Positions 11,114 through 23,613 of a stretch of 64,000 nucleotides of DNA are shown here, piece by piece. Position numbers and translations under genes: made by a program. The stretch is from Labia minor (taxonomy: Eukaryota > Arthropoda > Insecta > Dermaptera > Spongiphoridae), in assembly GCA_963082975.1 (NCBI GenBank), contig OY720344.1, positions 17,781,580-17,845,579 of the forward strand. Reading direction: 5' to 3'. Numbering within the stretch: position 1 is the stretch's first letter; the number at the start of each line of letters is the position of its first letter. The notes beneath the pieces were generated by a model. That model was not told the DNA's origin. It ran no database searches and saw only the letters and a list, made by a program, of their open reading frames with translations.

Positions 11114-11801
11114 CTATGTTAGTTATTAGCTCGAACTAAAAATTCTAATATTCACACTTGAAAAAAGTAAGTTTTTAGTATATGTAAAAAATTTTTATCA
11201 GTTTGTTAATATGTGTACATCATATTTTAAAAATATATACATGATTCAATAACACCATCATTATATTAATTATCAAATAGGTAAGAATATATTATCTGTA
11301 TTTTCTTGTAAATAATTTTATTTAGTATAAATTATTATTAATTATTTAAAAAATAATAATAATAATAATAATAAAATGGGGTACTTAATCAACAGGTGTT
11401 AAAAAAATATCTACAGAGATCAAATTTGTAAAAACATTGAAATAAATGAAAAGTGATTCTTATCAATTACACTTTTTAATTTATTGTATATATATAATAA
11501 ATATTATTATAAATATCATTAAAATAATTAAATGTATATATGATGAAAAAAAAATATTTAAAATTTTCAAAAGTTCAAAAGCTATAAATGAAACCCCTGA
11601 TTTAGAATATAGTTACTCAAAAAATTATTATATTAAGTAAGTATATATATTTAATATTTTCTTTTTTTATATTTAGGTATTTATATATGTATATTCAAAT
11701 AATAACTATTTTAATTCAAATTTAATAATAATGAAAAATCTTCAAAATATATAACATGTATTATGTATCTTGGTTTTTATATTTCTATTATTTTTTTTAA
11801 A

Positions 11802-11846
<45 letters not shown>

Positions 11847-11875
11847 CACATATTTTGAAATCAATGGTCCAGGAA
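11114..11875. other. AT-rich stretch with TA microsatellite
   Basis: No gene recognised; the ORF at 11446-11640 is low-complexity. An ATA trinucleotide run is at 11350-11375 and a TA run at about 11810-11846. Confidence 0.5.
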
Positions 11876-11879
11876 AAAT

Positions 11880-12080
11880 CGTTTCAATCTAACAAGGCTA
11901 GCATTCCTCTCTTTCTATCGTTGGCTGGCTATGACCAGGCAGTCTGCCTGGGCTTGGGTCTCTTTCTAAAGAGCCATTTCAAGTTGGATGGAGAGGGAGA
12001 GAGTATCGGGTTGAAAGGATGAGAGATGGATTAATAGAAGGGCAGACATTAATCGATTACATTTCATATAGTCGCCTCAT
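11880..12080. promoter_or_regulatory. GC-richer single-copy patch, possible conserved non-coding element
   Basis: Base composition is clearly different from the flanks, no repeat relative was found in the window, and it contains AATCGATTA near 12052. No ORF or splice pattern supports coding. A regulatory role is only inferred. Confidence 0.25.
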
Positions 12081-12139
12081 CCTTTTATTAAGTGCTTGCA
12101 TTTATTCTGACCATTTTTTTCACTTTAAAAAGGTATTTA

Positions 12140-13036
12140 TTCAGAAAAATTGGTAAAATATATATTAATCAAAAATTTTTCGATCATTTTCTATAACTTT
12201 TACCCTTTTTTTCTTGCAACATGGCGATACCGTATCGAAAGAACAATGTTGGTTTGGCAGCGATCCAATCATCGATCCATTTTCGCACTTTTTTCAACAT
12301 TTCGAAAACGTGGGCCAACCAAATCATGCTGAATCGATCTGAACAAGTGGTAATCGGTAATCAGAAGACTCTATGTCTGGTGAGTACGCTGGGTACGGCA
12401 GAATTTCTCATTCGAGCTGCAACAGCGTATCCTTAATTCTTGCAACGTGTGGTCGAGCTTTGTCATGCAAGAGAACTTTGCTTCTCTTACTCGTTATTGG
12501 TATTGTTAGTCTTTTTTGCAACAATACGTCGTTCAATTTGTTGAGGTGACGTTGATAAACAACTGCAGTTACAGTTTTAGCAGCTTTTAACACACTGCAA
12601 CTTGCTGATTCCACCATATTACCATGAATATTCCGCTTCAGTCTCGATCTGGATGGCTTTCTTGGAATAACCCTTGAGTGAAACTGTTCGAAATGGCATT
12701 TTCAGTCAATTCGTGTGGTAACCATTTTCTCTCCTTTTGGATCTTTCCCATCTCATGTATGTCTCAAACTTCTAAGCTGTCTGAAAGTTCTTTGAGAGTT
12801 TGTCTTGTGTTCTCGTCCAATAAATGTTGCAATTCATTATCTTCAAGCTTTTTTGGTCCTCCAAGTCTTTCTTTGTCATTAACACCAAAATCACCACTTT
12901 TAGATCGTTGAAGCCAATATCGACAAATGGGATATATCGGAGCAGCATCATCATAAGTTTTTAAAAGTGTTTCATGGGTTTCGGCATCTGATTTCTTCAA
13001 ATCAAACAACAATTTTGAAAGTTGCATTATACACAC
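12140..13036 (-). pseudogene. Mariner transposase, internally deleted and frameshifted
   Basis: On the minus strand the N-terminus (12764-13036) reads as the mariner helix-turn-helix region: LLFDLKKSDAETHETLLKTY, then CRYWLQRSKSGDFGVNDKER and LLDENTRQTLKELSDSLEV. After a stop, the linker block GKIQKERKWLPHEL follows. The NIHGNMVES block and LLHDKARPHVARIKDTLLQLE (about 12410-12480) carry the second catalytic Asp. The remaining C-terminus (12140-12400) is recognisable in shifted frames. The segment with the first catalytic Asp is lost. Usual length is about 345 aa; no frame runs past 90. No inverted repeats were found at the ends. It is an inactive copy. Confidence 0.8.
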
Positions 13037-13039
13037 TCA

Positions 13040-14040
13040 ATAATACTAAATAGAAAACTGTTATTTTATGTTTAGAAATCTCCAAACCGTCGAATTTAAT
13101 AGTTAGGTTAGTTTGTTTGAATTGATACTTTGCATCTTCATCAATACATGTCACTGATCAAAATACATGCAAGCACCTATCAAAATATATAGATATTAAT
13201 ATATTTAAAAAAAACAATAATTTAAGAATATATGTAAAGATTTTAATCAATAACTTTATAAACATTTAGAATAATATCTAATAATAATTACAATAATACA
13301 ATAATATCTAAAAGCAGGATAGGTATAGAATATGATAAAATGTGTTAAAAAACATTTATTAATTTTTTTTTACTCTCATTTATATTCATATTTAAATATA
13401 ATTCTCTTGAAAGAAAGCACTTAGACAATTAGGTGGTTTATTAATAAAGAATAAAATTTAAATTCTTAACAAGAAATTAAATAATGAAAACAATTAAAAA
13501 ACATGATCAAAAATTCAATTAGAATAAATAAATAAATTTTAAAATAATGAGATATATAGATGGCAAAAATGATTAGAAGTTCATTTATAATATTCTCTAT
13601 ACATACCTATACTGATTATCGATTCATTTTTTTATACAAAAAAAAAAAAAAAATAAGACACCAATTTATTACTCTGAATTGATTCAATTCCTTTCGTTTT
13701 TATCATGTCATATTCAACTTTAGAAAATCATTTCTAAATTATATTTTCTTGATATTTCTTTCAAGATCTTCTTCACTAATCCCTTCTAACTTGTCCTAAG
13801 TCTATTCAATTTATTTTGATGATATCCATAAACAGATTGCTCTCTCATTGAATATTTCATCTTTTCTGCCTTTCATTATTATTTAATTCCTAATCACATT
13901 TCATCTATCATAGATAATGTTGATGTCTTTCTAAAAAAAACTGGTTTAATTTTGTATTTTATTTCAACTTTGTTTTGTCATAAAATTTTAATATCATTTA
14001 TATACAAAGTACTTTTATCTGTTTACCTTTAGTTAATAAT
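13040..14040. other. AT-rich intergenic stretch
   Basis: No gene or repeat family recognised. Confidence 0.45.
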
Positions 14041-14044
14041 CATA

Positions 14045-14620
14045 AGTACCTAGTTCACCGAGTAGCCGTTAAAATAATTTTAATTAAAATAGATTAAAAA
14101 AAAAATAGTCATAAAACATATAGCTCTTAAACGTACGTATTGCTGCACTGAAAGACAGAAAAGTATGGTCTGTGGCTATTACATAATATGTATTTCATAA
14201 TTTGATTTGAATTATATTTATAATATTTTGTATTTAAGAAAGTGCTCACGTAGTTGGTGACATCATTTAAATTTCCAATTTTAAATTAAGAAAAAACTAA
14301 TAAACGTTCTGAAACAATTTCAAATAATTTAAAAGTACGTATTAATGCACTGGAAAAATAGATATGGAGATAACATAATTATTTTTAATTTTATTTGATT
14401 ATTAATATTTTATATTTAAGCAAGAGCTGTCTGACGTAGTTGATGACGTCATTTAAATTTCCTATTTAAAATTAATAAAAAACTAATAAAGATGATTTTT
14501 CCCAAGGTTAAAACCAATTCAGATTGATTTTTCTTTTTAAAAATTATCAATAGTCCAAAAAATACTTTGAGTGGTTTAATATTTCAAAAATACAAATATA
14601 TATATACAATTTTTGCTAGT
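14045..14620 (-). mobile_element. Helentron-like family C, copy C2
   Basis: Minus-strand copy with the ctagcaaaaattgta start at 14620 and the aggtact end near 14045. Part of the interior is present twice: the cgtacgt...tgcact block and the gacgtca block each occur in two forms (about 14130-14280 and 14330-14460), so it looks like an internal duplication or a chimera of two copies. Confidence 0.6.
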
Positions 14621-14629
14621 ATAATAAGA

Positions 14630-15520
14630 TAAGATTAAAAAAGAAAATTCTTGAGAAATAGTTCATTGAATCTTATTGAAATTTACCTCATTTATGACTC
14701 GTTTACTAACAAATCATCTTTGATTATTTTTAATGATTCTAGTGTATAATTTCCCAGGTTATTTATTTTTTTTTATTGTCATATTTTTTATTTATTTCAT
14801 TTTCATAGTTATCATATTTTTCTAAGAGCGATTTACTTGATTTATTTCTTAATTTATATTCCAGCACAATTCATTTAGATGAAATCTATGTATCAAATCT
14901 AAAGACACACATTTAAATAAGATATTTTTAGATATTCTTTTGAGTTGATTTTTACTATTCCTTAATTTTCATAAATTTACAAAACATGAATAAATTTAAT
15001 TTTCTTTAATGTTTAATTAATTCTTTATCATACAATTTATTGAGTTAGAAATTCCACAAACAAATAAGTAGTTATAAATAAATAACTAAGGTAATCTTGG
15101 CAAATTCCCTTCAGGATTCAAGTATCCAACATTTTATTAAAGACCCATTCAAATATTTGAATAAGAGACAATTCTTTCTTGTTATATTACAGTAACAAAA
15201 GCCTCTTTCAAATTTAATAATCTGATAATTGTAATTATTATAAATTACAGGTATTTCAATTCTTCAGTCCTTTAATTTAATCCATTCATTTGAATCTTGT
15301 TTTCTCAGAAATTAATTCATAACAAGTTTTATCTCGTATTACGTGTAAATTTACCACATCAAGCCTTCGATGGACTCGAATTGTATTATTCTTTTCATTT
15401 TTAATAATTTTGTATCACTTGACTTAAAAATTAATTGCGAAATTAGTTTTGATTCATATTCTTTTTAATAATGCTCTTCAATACAATTATTTTGTCTACA
15501 TTATATAAATATAATAAGTA
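14630..15520. other. AT-rich intergenic stretch
   Basis: No gene or repeat family recognised. Confidence 0.45.
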
Positions 15521-15529
15521 AAATAATGA

Positions 15530-16431
15530 GCTGTGTCCAGATACAGAACGGACCGACGATTTAAAAATAATTAAAAACAACATTATATATATATATATAT
15601 ATAAATGTAATTTTTACCGACCGACTATAGGAAGGGAAGGTATGGTTTTCACACCAAATTTCACATGTGGAGATTTTTACATATCTCCACCAATCATGCT
15701 TTTTGTTAACAGAAAAATGTATTTTTTAGCCTAATGTTTGTCCAACCGTCCCTGTGTCTGTCCATTCTGTGTCCCTATAGATAAGTTTATATCTTGAACG
15801 CGGTTCAACGGATTTTGATAAAATTTGATATATTTACTTAATGCTTCAGAAGCATGAATTCCTCAACTTTTGATGTATAACTGGAAACCGAAAGTGGTAG
15901 TTTACAAAGAATTAATTTTATATTCATTGTCGGAAATAGTAATGGATTGGGGTCAAATTAAATTTTATATCATTTTTAATTCGATTATTATATATAATTA
16001 TTATTATATTTAAGCCCCGGCCGGACACATGGGAAGCGAGCTCCAGGTACATAGTCGCAGCTCTCCCGCTGGCTGTGTCATTGGACCGGGAGAATGAGGT
16101 TTTTTATGCGAATTGAAAATTTTTACATTCTTTATTTTTTTCTCTGAATTGATTTAACGCTGAGCGTTAAAATTCCATGAGTATAATTATAAATATTACA
16201 TATATCCAGTTTTTAGTACAATTTATTTTTGTGTAGAAAGTATAAAAAAAAAATATTTTTAAAACTTGAATTAAAATTACTAAATTATATTATCTTGATT
16301 TTTATTTTTAATTTAATTACTCAATTAATTAATTACTTCTACATTTTAAGTTTAAAATGAAGATGTGTAAAAATCTCCACATGTGAAATTTGGTGTGAAG
16401 ACAATACCTTCCCTTCCTATCGTCGGTCGGT
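15530..16431 (-). mobile_element. Helentron-like family A variant, split by a second copy
   Basis: The 5' end (taccgaccgacgatagg) is at 16431 on the minus strand. The matching variant 3' end, with cgtcggtccg and a CTGT...ACAG hairpin then agctcatt, is near 15530-15560. Between them, at 15611-15910, lies the 5' half of another family A copy on the plus strand. A GC-rich block of about 80 bp (16010-16095) is part of the interior and unlike other copies. Confidence 0.5.
15611..15910 (+). mobile_element. Helentron-like family A, 5' half only
   Basis: Begins taccgaccgactatagg and continues through the first caccaaatttcacatgtgg module, a decayed GTCY core and the aacgga-ttttgat block, then stops near the ccgaaagtggtag block. 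It lacks the 3' subterminal repeat and hairpin on this strand. Confidence 0.6.
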
Positions 16432-16439
16432 AATTATAG

Positions 16440-17282
16440 AAAACTTACTACTCCTTAATATTATTTGAGAAAAATTAGATAAACTGGAAAAAATGACTTA
16501 AATTTTAAAATTTCATTTTTTAATCGTTAGTTTTTGTTTTAGTTTTTTTTAGTATTTTTTTTATAATTAGATACTAATTTTGATTTTAATTTAAATTAAT
16601 AATGATACTGAAAAATTTTAAAATATTTGAAAATTGAAAAAAAATTTCTGTAATTAAATGAGTAAAAAATTAATTTGTAAATATTAAATGATAAATTAAA
16701 TTAAGATAATAGACGAATTTTCACAATGCAAAATTATTAATTATTTTTTTTTATTGGCTTTTGAAATCTACCCCATGTTAACCAGCCTTCGTATTTATTT
16801 GAAAATTAAATATTTTAAAATTAAAATTATTTTTTTTTTAAATTGTAATTATTTAAATAATTGATCGAAGTAAAGTAAGATTCAAAATAATATTTTAACA
16901 GATGAATTCGGCAACAAAAAGATGAAAGTCTAATAAGTACGATTGATAATTATTATTATTGTTATTGTATTTATAAATTAAAAATTTTAATACCGATTTT
17001 AATTTCATTTATTCATTACCATAGCAACCAATTATTTTTTTTTCTATTGAATTTAACATATTTAATTAAAAATTTTAATTTATCATTTTTAATATTATTA
17101 TTATTTAATATTAAAAACTAATGTTTATTTATTTCAATTATAATCAACGAGAAAGAGAAATGTTAGTTTTTATTTATGACTTAACTCGAACTTTAATTAA
17201 TTATTTTAGAAATTTCTTTGGTTCTTTAAAATTAATATCATAAACTCAAAATTATGTGTAATATGCTATATATATTAATTTA
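16440..17282. other. AT-rich intergenic stretch
   Basis: No gene or repeat family recognised. Confidence 0.45.
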
Positions 17283-17672
17283 CTAGCTGCTTCGAGCGCC
17301 TTCGGCGCTCTCCACACCTAGACGGTTTCAAAGATAAAAGGCCAATAAGATCAATTGAGATATTGTAAATATCAATAGATATATAAAAAGGTTTTATCTG
17401 CACATTGCTCAGAATTTAAATTACCGCCAAATTATCGCCACCAGCGCCTCTATGATCTAGTATGGTAACTAAACTATTTTTAATTAATATTCTTTATAAT
17501 TTTTTTAAAATTTTTCTAATTAAAAAATCGAAAATCGGGCTTCGAGGTCTGGTGGCCAGCCCCTTTGTGCTTCCGTGTAAAAAATTCCATGTTTCTGCGT
17601 GCGATAGATTTGCCTGGAGAGCTCGGTCAGACAGACAAACAGACACATTACACTTGCTTTTATTATTATAGA
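17283..17672 (-). mobile_element. Short non-autonomous Helitron
   Basis: On the minus strand it starts TCTATAATAATAAAAGC and ends CTAG. The stem-loop GAGCGCC-GAA-GGCGCTC lies 7 bp before the CTAG. It is inserted between A and T with no target duplication. These are the canonical Helitron hallmarks. At 390 bp it encodes no Rep-helicase. It shares its 3' end with the larger Helitron at 31.65-33.55 kb. The ORF at 17462-17671 is not meaningful. Confidence 0.85.
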
Positions 17673-17679
17673 TAGATAC

Positions 17680-18630
17680 CTATATAAGTATAATTTTATG
17701 TGATAATATACGCATATAAGATGTATTATAAAATAAAAATTATATTTTTATATATGATTACTTATATCGAGGAAATTATAATAAACAAACGATTTGTGTG
17801 TGTATAGGTTGATGTTTGGATGAGAATGAGATGGTAAATTTGCATACGTGCTTATCCATTAATATTATGTAATAAAATGTTAAATAGAGAGAGGGGGGAG
17901 TAGGGTTATCCTATTTTCTGTTTAATGTTACACTCTCTGGTCACTATGTGGCTTTACAATTCAGAAGAAAAACAAACTGGATTATAATTAATCTCTCTTG
18001 CATGTTTAATATAATATTATATTATTTAAATAAATATTATATAATATGAACTTAGATATAATAAGAATTTTATATATATATTACGTTACTGAATGAAAAA
18101 CCATCAATATGAAATGGGTTTTAATATTTAAAAAATAATTATAAATCTAGTAGACATTACAAATGAAAGATTAACAATTCAATAATACTATAGAATAGCA
18201 TGAAAATAAAAGTGGATATTGAAAAGAATAATATTGGAAATGTAAAATGCATGTTTTGTAACATACGGAACATATGTACTACAAAAGTAATGTCAATACA
18301 ATTTTTAAGAAGGATATAAAAGTTTAATTAATTAACTAATTTCTACAAACATCTGTAATCAAAATGATATAAATATAATACAAATATTATTTTTTGAATT
18401 GTGATACATGATTTTAAGAATCAAGAATAATTAAAGGGTAGTCAAAAATTAAAATGAATTTCCATAAAGAAAAATTATTTAAAACCTCCAACAGAATTAG
18501 AATTATAAAGTCATTCAAACAAAAACAAAATAAACTTTATATTAATGTTTATTGTTTATATGAGTTTTAATCTTAATACATTAAATTAGAAATAATATTA
18601 CAATTTTTGTTTTTATTTTAAACATTATCT
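17680..18630. other. AT-rich intergenic stretch
   Basis: No gene or repeat family recognised. Confidence 0.45.
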
Positions 18631-18637
18631 TATTATA

Positions 18638-18810
18638 CTAGCAAAAATTGTAGAAAAATAATCTTTATTAGTTTTTCTTAATTTAAATGACGTCAGCAAC
18701 TACGTCAGACAGTGTCCATACTTTTCAGTGCATTAATAACGTACGTTTAAGGGTGGTTTAATTTATGTTCTTTTAAATTATTTGAACGGCGGCGCGTTGA
18801 ACCAGGTACT
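18638..18810 (+). mobile_element. Helentron-like family C, copy C3, internally deleted
   Basis: Has the ctagcaaaaattgta start, the atgacgtcagcaactacgtc block and the aaccaggtact end in 173 bp. Other copies are about 450-580 bp, so most of the 5' half and interior is deleted. Confidence 0.6.
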
Positions 18811-18814
18811 TGAT

Positions 18815-18873
18815 TATTAATTAATAATTTTTCTAAAAATGAAAACCATTGAATATCAAATTGTTTATTCTTA

Positions 18874-18911
<38 letters not shown>

Positions 18912-20060
18912 AACATATTTATATTGTTGTTTAAAAACAAATTCTACCCAAACAATATTTGCTCAATATAGGTATGACATACTTGCACTAGAATACCTAC
19001 CTATATCTATCCTATCTTTTCAATATTTATATTAATATAGTTGTAGATAATATATTTATATACATATATTGATTAATTATTATAATTAAAAATAAATTAA
19101 GATTATATTACCTAAAATAGAATTTTGTTTTCACTTCAACAGAAAAAAATCTTTTATCAATTTTAAATTAAATAATTATACATATTATTTATTAATTTTA
19201 TCCTTTTATAATATGTTTTAATATATTAATATTTTTAACATAATAAAATTTTAAAAATATATATTTTATAAATAAAACAATTGTTCCATTAAGGTCTTTT
19301 TTATTTTAATAAATAAATATAAAAATATCAAAAAAATACATATTTTGATAATATAAGTAATATTTTATTTTCCAAGTATTCATTTATTTAAATAATAAAT
19401 TTTTTAAATGAATTGTTCTGAGAAAATAAAAAAAGACTGATAAGGTTAATATTCGAAATAACTGTGTTTTAAAAAAAATTCAGTTACTTTTTAACATTTA
19501 TAGAATTAACTCGTTCTCTCCTTTAATATTTTGTTAATTTATTGTAATTTTATATATAAATGGTATATATACGAGTGTGATATTTGTCCATTGATTTTCA
19601 ACCAATTTTATAACATCATCCTTCAATAAAAGTAAGTGTTTAAATACTAGCACTCTCTACTATTACTAATAATAATAAATATACTTTGATATGACTACAT
19701 TTAAGACCGAAACAATTTATTGAAAAATATATTAATTAATTTATTATTATAATAATATTATAGAAAATTAAAATATTTTATTTATATATAAATATTTTTT
19801 AAAATTTGATATTAACTCAATATCATGTGTATAAAATATTAAATCGAAATCGTTTATTTTGAAAAAACAAAAAAAAATCCAATATAAAATTGTTTACTAC
19901 CACTTTTAATTAAGGTATCATAGTTTCTACATCAGACAAACAATAGATCCTCACACTCCCACACCCACCCACATTTTCTATTAAAAATTAAAACCTCACT
20001 CTCTCTTTCTCTCATTCTACATCTTTTTTTTTGTAAAATATGTAAAATTTTAATAATTTA
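18815..20060. other. AT-rich intergenic stretch
   Basis: An AAT/ATA trinucleotide run is at about 18878-18905. No gene or repeat family recognised. Confidence 0.45.
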
Positions 20061-20065
20061 AAATT

Positions 20066-20666
20066 AGCTGGAGTGTCTCCACTCGACTATCTCGCAATTT
20101 GAATTGGATTAAATAACATAATATATTATATTTAAATTAAATTTAATTAATTATAAATTATAAATAATATTTATTAAACCAGCGCATGTTTGGTTTTTTA
20201 TTGATGGCACCATGGCACGTGTTGGCGCGTGAGATTTGCAGTGTTAAAAAATTAATTCTGGAACTTTCAGCGATTCAATCAAGCTGAAATTCTATATATA
20301 GCAGTTTTATACAATTATTAATAATGTGAAAAATTATCAAACATATATCTTTATTTTTACTGTCACTTTAGAGGAAAAAAAATCAAAACGTTGTAGGTAA
20401 TGACCCTCTTCCGGTTGAGCTACATTTCTCAAAAGTTGATAGAAAACTATGAATTTTGAATAATGCTCATGTATCAAATTGCATCATTCTAGCTCAAACC
20501 GTTTTTAGCGTAATCTTGTCTACATACATACACACACACACACACACAGACAGACATTTTTCTCAACCTTAGTGAAAATGATTCAGGAACCTTCAAAACG
20601 TATAAAAACATCAAAATCTCAACATCGAAAATTTTCGTGATCGCAATACTCTCTGGCGAGATAGTA
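20066..20666 (-). mobile_element. Helentron-like family B, copy B2, full length
   Basis: On the minus strand the 5' end has actatctcgcc, inverted at the 3' end as gcgagatagt (20086-20095 read on plus). Then comes stem-loop GAGTG-GAGA-CACTC (20071-20084). The core is an AC/TG dinucleotide microsatellite (about 20526-20547). It has no ORF. The plan matches family A with unrelated terminal sequences, so these are two families built the same way. Confidence 0.7.
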
Positions 20667-20679
20667 AAAATAATAATTG

Positions 20680-21630
20680 ATATACTTAACTATACTACTA
20701 AATGTATATACATACATACATATATTAGTACTACTACTACTAATACTACTATTGAACAGCAAACAAATATAATTCAAAGGATTATTTTTTTAGTTTAATT
20801 TCCATTTTAATAATTAAAATTAATATTTTTTTTTTTAAATTTTTTTCATCAAAATGAACTAAAAAATATATTAATATAAAATATTAAATTTCATTTAAAT
20901 AAACAAAATCGTAATGAAAGAAAAAAACTGATATAAGTAAATATGTATATACCTATATATTATTTTTTGACTTAAATAAAAATCTTTATGTCAAATTAAC
21001 TTTTTGTATCCAAATTGTTTTATTTTAAATTATAATCTATCATAAAAATATTGTATTTTATATATTAATAAACCATTTGCAATATTCAGATTTAGATTTA
21101 TTGATTTTCAAGTAAATTTAAAGCGGGTGAGTTTATTCTGAGAATTCATCCATCCAACCATACATCTATCTTTGCCCTGTTCAATATTTAAATAATAAAA
21201 CGATTTTCACACGGCTAGTAGGCCTAGTTGAATAAATAAATACACAAAGATATATTTATGTATGTGTATATGTATACTAATATATATACATCTATGTATA
21301 TACATGTATATAAACGAAAACCTGAATACGAAAATCTTGAATATCAATTGGTGATATTTCATTCCCATTTTATATATATATATATATATATCGCTTGTAC
21401 ATACTACATATGTAAGCAATCCCGGTTAAGAATTACGAAAAAAAGTTATTCTAAAATATTTTTTTTTTCGTGTTAGTTTTGGGAAAAAATTTAAGATACA
21501 TTTCCTTTAAAAAAAAATAAATAATCACACTTTGTAAATATTTATGTGGATATCGAATTTATTAAAAATAGAAACTGAAATGATTATACATTAAAGAAGG
21601 TGGTTCATTTGTCTATTTTAAATTTTATTT
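20680..21630. other. AT-rich stretch with microsatellites
   Basis: TA and tatg-rich runs at about 21240-21310 and 21370-21391 generate the overlapping short ORFs there. No gene recognised. Confidence 0.5.
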
Positions 21631-21633
21631 TAG

Positions 21634-21943
21634 TATGTTAAAGTAAAGACGCCATTAGGTGTGTGGGTAGCGAACATGCCTCACATTCACATGGTCCCGG
21701 GTTCAAGTCCCCGGCCCGGCAAGAGAATTTCTCGAACTGGGGCCTATGGGACGGAGTCAACCCAGCCTCCGGGAACAACATTGGGGAAAAGCTACTTGAT
21801 AGCGCCTCCGATCAAGAAAATCAAGGTAGAGGTTGAGAGGACCCGTTCTACTGATCATAGGACACCTCATTGATATAACCGACTTGATAGGCGTTGTCCT
21901 TGCGTAAGACGTACAAAAGTCAGGGTTTTTTTTATGTTAAAGT
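21634..21943 (+). mobile_element. tRNA-derived SINE with 11-bp target duplication
   Basis: The body (21645-21932) has a tRNA-like head with a box-B-like ggttcaagtcc (near 21702-21712) and an A-box-like tgtgggtagcg about 35-40 bp upstream. The tRNA-unrelated body includes ggcgttgtccttgcgtaag, and a T run ends it. Both sides carry tatgttaaagt (21634-21644 and 21933-21943). It would be transcribed by RNA polymerase III and mobilised by a LINE. The 70-codon ORF across it is incidental. Confidence 0.85.
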
Positions 21944-22037
21944 TAGTTAGTTTTTTTTTGGAATGTCTATAAACGAGTTAGTTGTTATTATATTGTAGTT
22001 ATTATATAATTGAAAAATGTAATATTTTTCCTAGTTA

Positions 22038-22603
22038 TTCTAGGACAAGGATAGCGAACCTTTTTGGATATTTGTGCCACAAAATTGTCATGATTATTTT
22101 TCTCCACCACCCTTAGCTTGAATATATAATAAAATATTTTTGTATAACTTCTAACCATCCTGTATAGGAGTATTATAATTTTAAATATTAAACTTTATAC
22201 CAAAAAAATAATATGATTGATAAAACATTTGCGATTTATTTATGGTAAAAATATATCTTTCCTAAAAATTGTTTATTATTTTTTTATTTTTATTGTATGG
22301 AAATTCTTTAATTGATTTTAGATTATAGTGGTGTGGACTCATAATATTATTTCCAATATTTACTTGAAGTTCAGGTAAATTCACATTTCGACATTTTTAA
22401 AACAAATCCTTCTTGTTTTAGCCTAATAACTTTCTTCCTATCTCAGATGAAATTCAACAATTTCAGAAATTATTAATATATCATCACGTCGAAAAAGGTT
22501 ATAAGTATTAAAAATATAATCTTGTCTTTTTGGGTGCCATCAAAATTTTCAAACGTGACATTTATGGTACGCGTACCATAGGTTCGTCATCCTTGTTCTA
22601 GGA
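22038..22603 (+). mobile_element. Non-autonomous hAT element with perfect 8-bp duplication
   Basis: The element (22046-22595, 550 bp) has ends CAAGGATAGCGAACC and GGTTCGTCATCCTTG (13 of 15 match) and is flanked by TTCTAGGA on both sides (22038-22045, 22596-22603). The interior has no transposase ORF. Confidence 0.9.
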
Positions 22604-22604
22604 A

Positions 22605-22975
22605 ATAACTTATGAGAGACTGTTAAAGTAAATATTAAACAATTTTAGAGTTATTTTATAAATTAATTGATCCTAAATAGTTTATGCCTTTAGTTTTTTA
22701 GTTTAACGATCATACAAGTATAATCGTTATTCTTTCAAATAATTAATTAAAACAATAATTTTCTATACTTCAACTGCTTGTTTAATTCTATAAAATAATG
22801 GATTTCACATTTTAATATTAATATATTTATTGTATAGCTAATCCTATTTTGTATAATCTAATTATTTAAATCATTTAATTGGATTTTTTTACTTAATTAA
22901 AGTAATTAATCAACAGGTGTAAATTAATATCAACAGGTATCAAAATAAAAATTTAAATGGCTTATTAATTTGAAT
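22605..22975. other. AT-rich intergenic stretch
   Basis: No gene or repeat family recognised. Confidence 0.4.
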
Positions 22976-22978
22976 TTT

Positions 22979-23375
22979 TACCGACCAAGGATAGAAAGGG
23001 AAGGTATTGTTTTCACACCAAATTTCACATGTGGAGATTTTTACTTATCTCCACGTATCATGCATTTTGTTAACAGAAAAATGTATTTTTAGCATGATAT
23101 CTGTCCGTCTGTCCGCATGTCCATTGTGTGTCCGTATAGACGTGAATAGCTTGAACGGCTCAACGGATTTTGATAAAATTTGGTATATTTACTTAATGCA
23201 TCAGTAGCTTGAATTCACTTTTGGTGTATATCCGGAAAAAGTATTAATTTTATATTCAATGTCGGAAATTTTTTTATTAAATTAAACGAACTGGTGAAAT
23301 AAAAAATACATTTATATGTATATATAATATGTTGTTTTTAATTATTTTTAAATCGTCGGTCGGCTCCACAGCTCA
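22979..23375 (+). mobile_element. Helentron-like family A variant, short copy
   Basis: Starts taccgaccaaggatag, carries one caccaaatttcacatgtgg module and a decayed GTCY core (about 23103-23140). It ends with aaatcgtcggtcggctcc-acagctcatt, the variant 3' end also seen at 15.53 kb. The second module and the CRE pair of full copies are missing. Confidence 0.65.
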
Positions 23376-23613
23376 TTTTTTTATCATCTTCATCATAGCA
23401 ATCTTCTCTTATCTCTTCTTAATAATTATAATAAAATTAATTTTTTTTAAACTACTTTATTGAAAATAGTAGAAGCTATAAACATAAGGAACAGGATAGA
23501 TCTTGCCAAAGATCATTGATCAAAATATTAAAGGGTGGTGATAATAGAGTTAAATATTTCCAAAAGATTTCTATATTAATGAAGAATACACTTTCTTTTA
23601 TTAAATTTAATTG

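Noticed and set aside
12678..12911. 77-codon plus ORF
   Set aside because: Antisense shadow of the mariner transposase relic.
21690..21725. Possible functional tRNA gene
   Set aside because: The B-box is good, but the cloverleaf is not maintained and the sequence continues into a SINE body with target duplications.
21661..21873. 70-codon ORF similar to one at 39907-40125
   Set aside because: Both are translations of the same SINE; similarity reflects the repeat.
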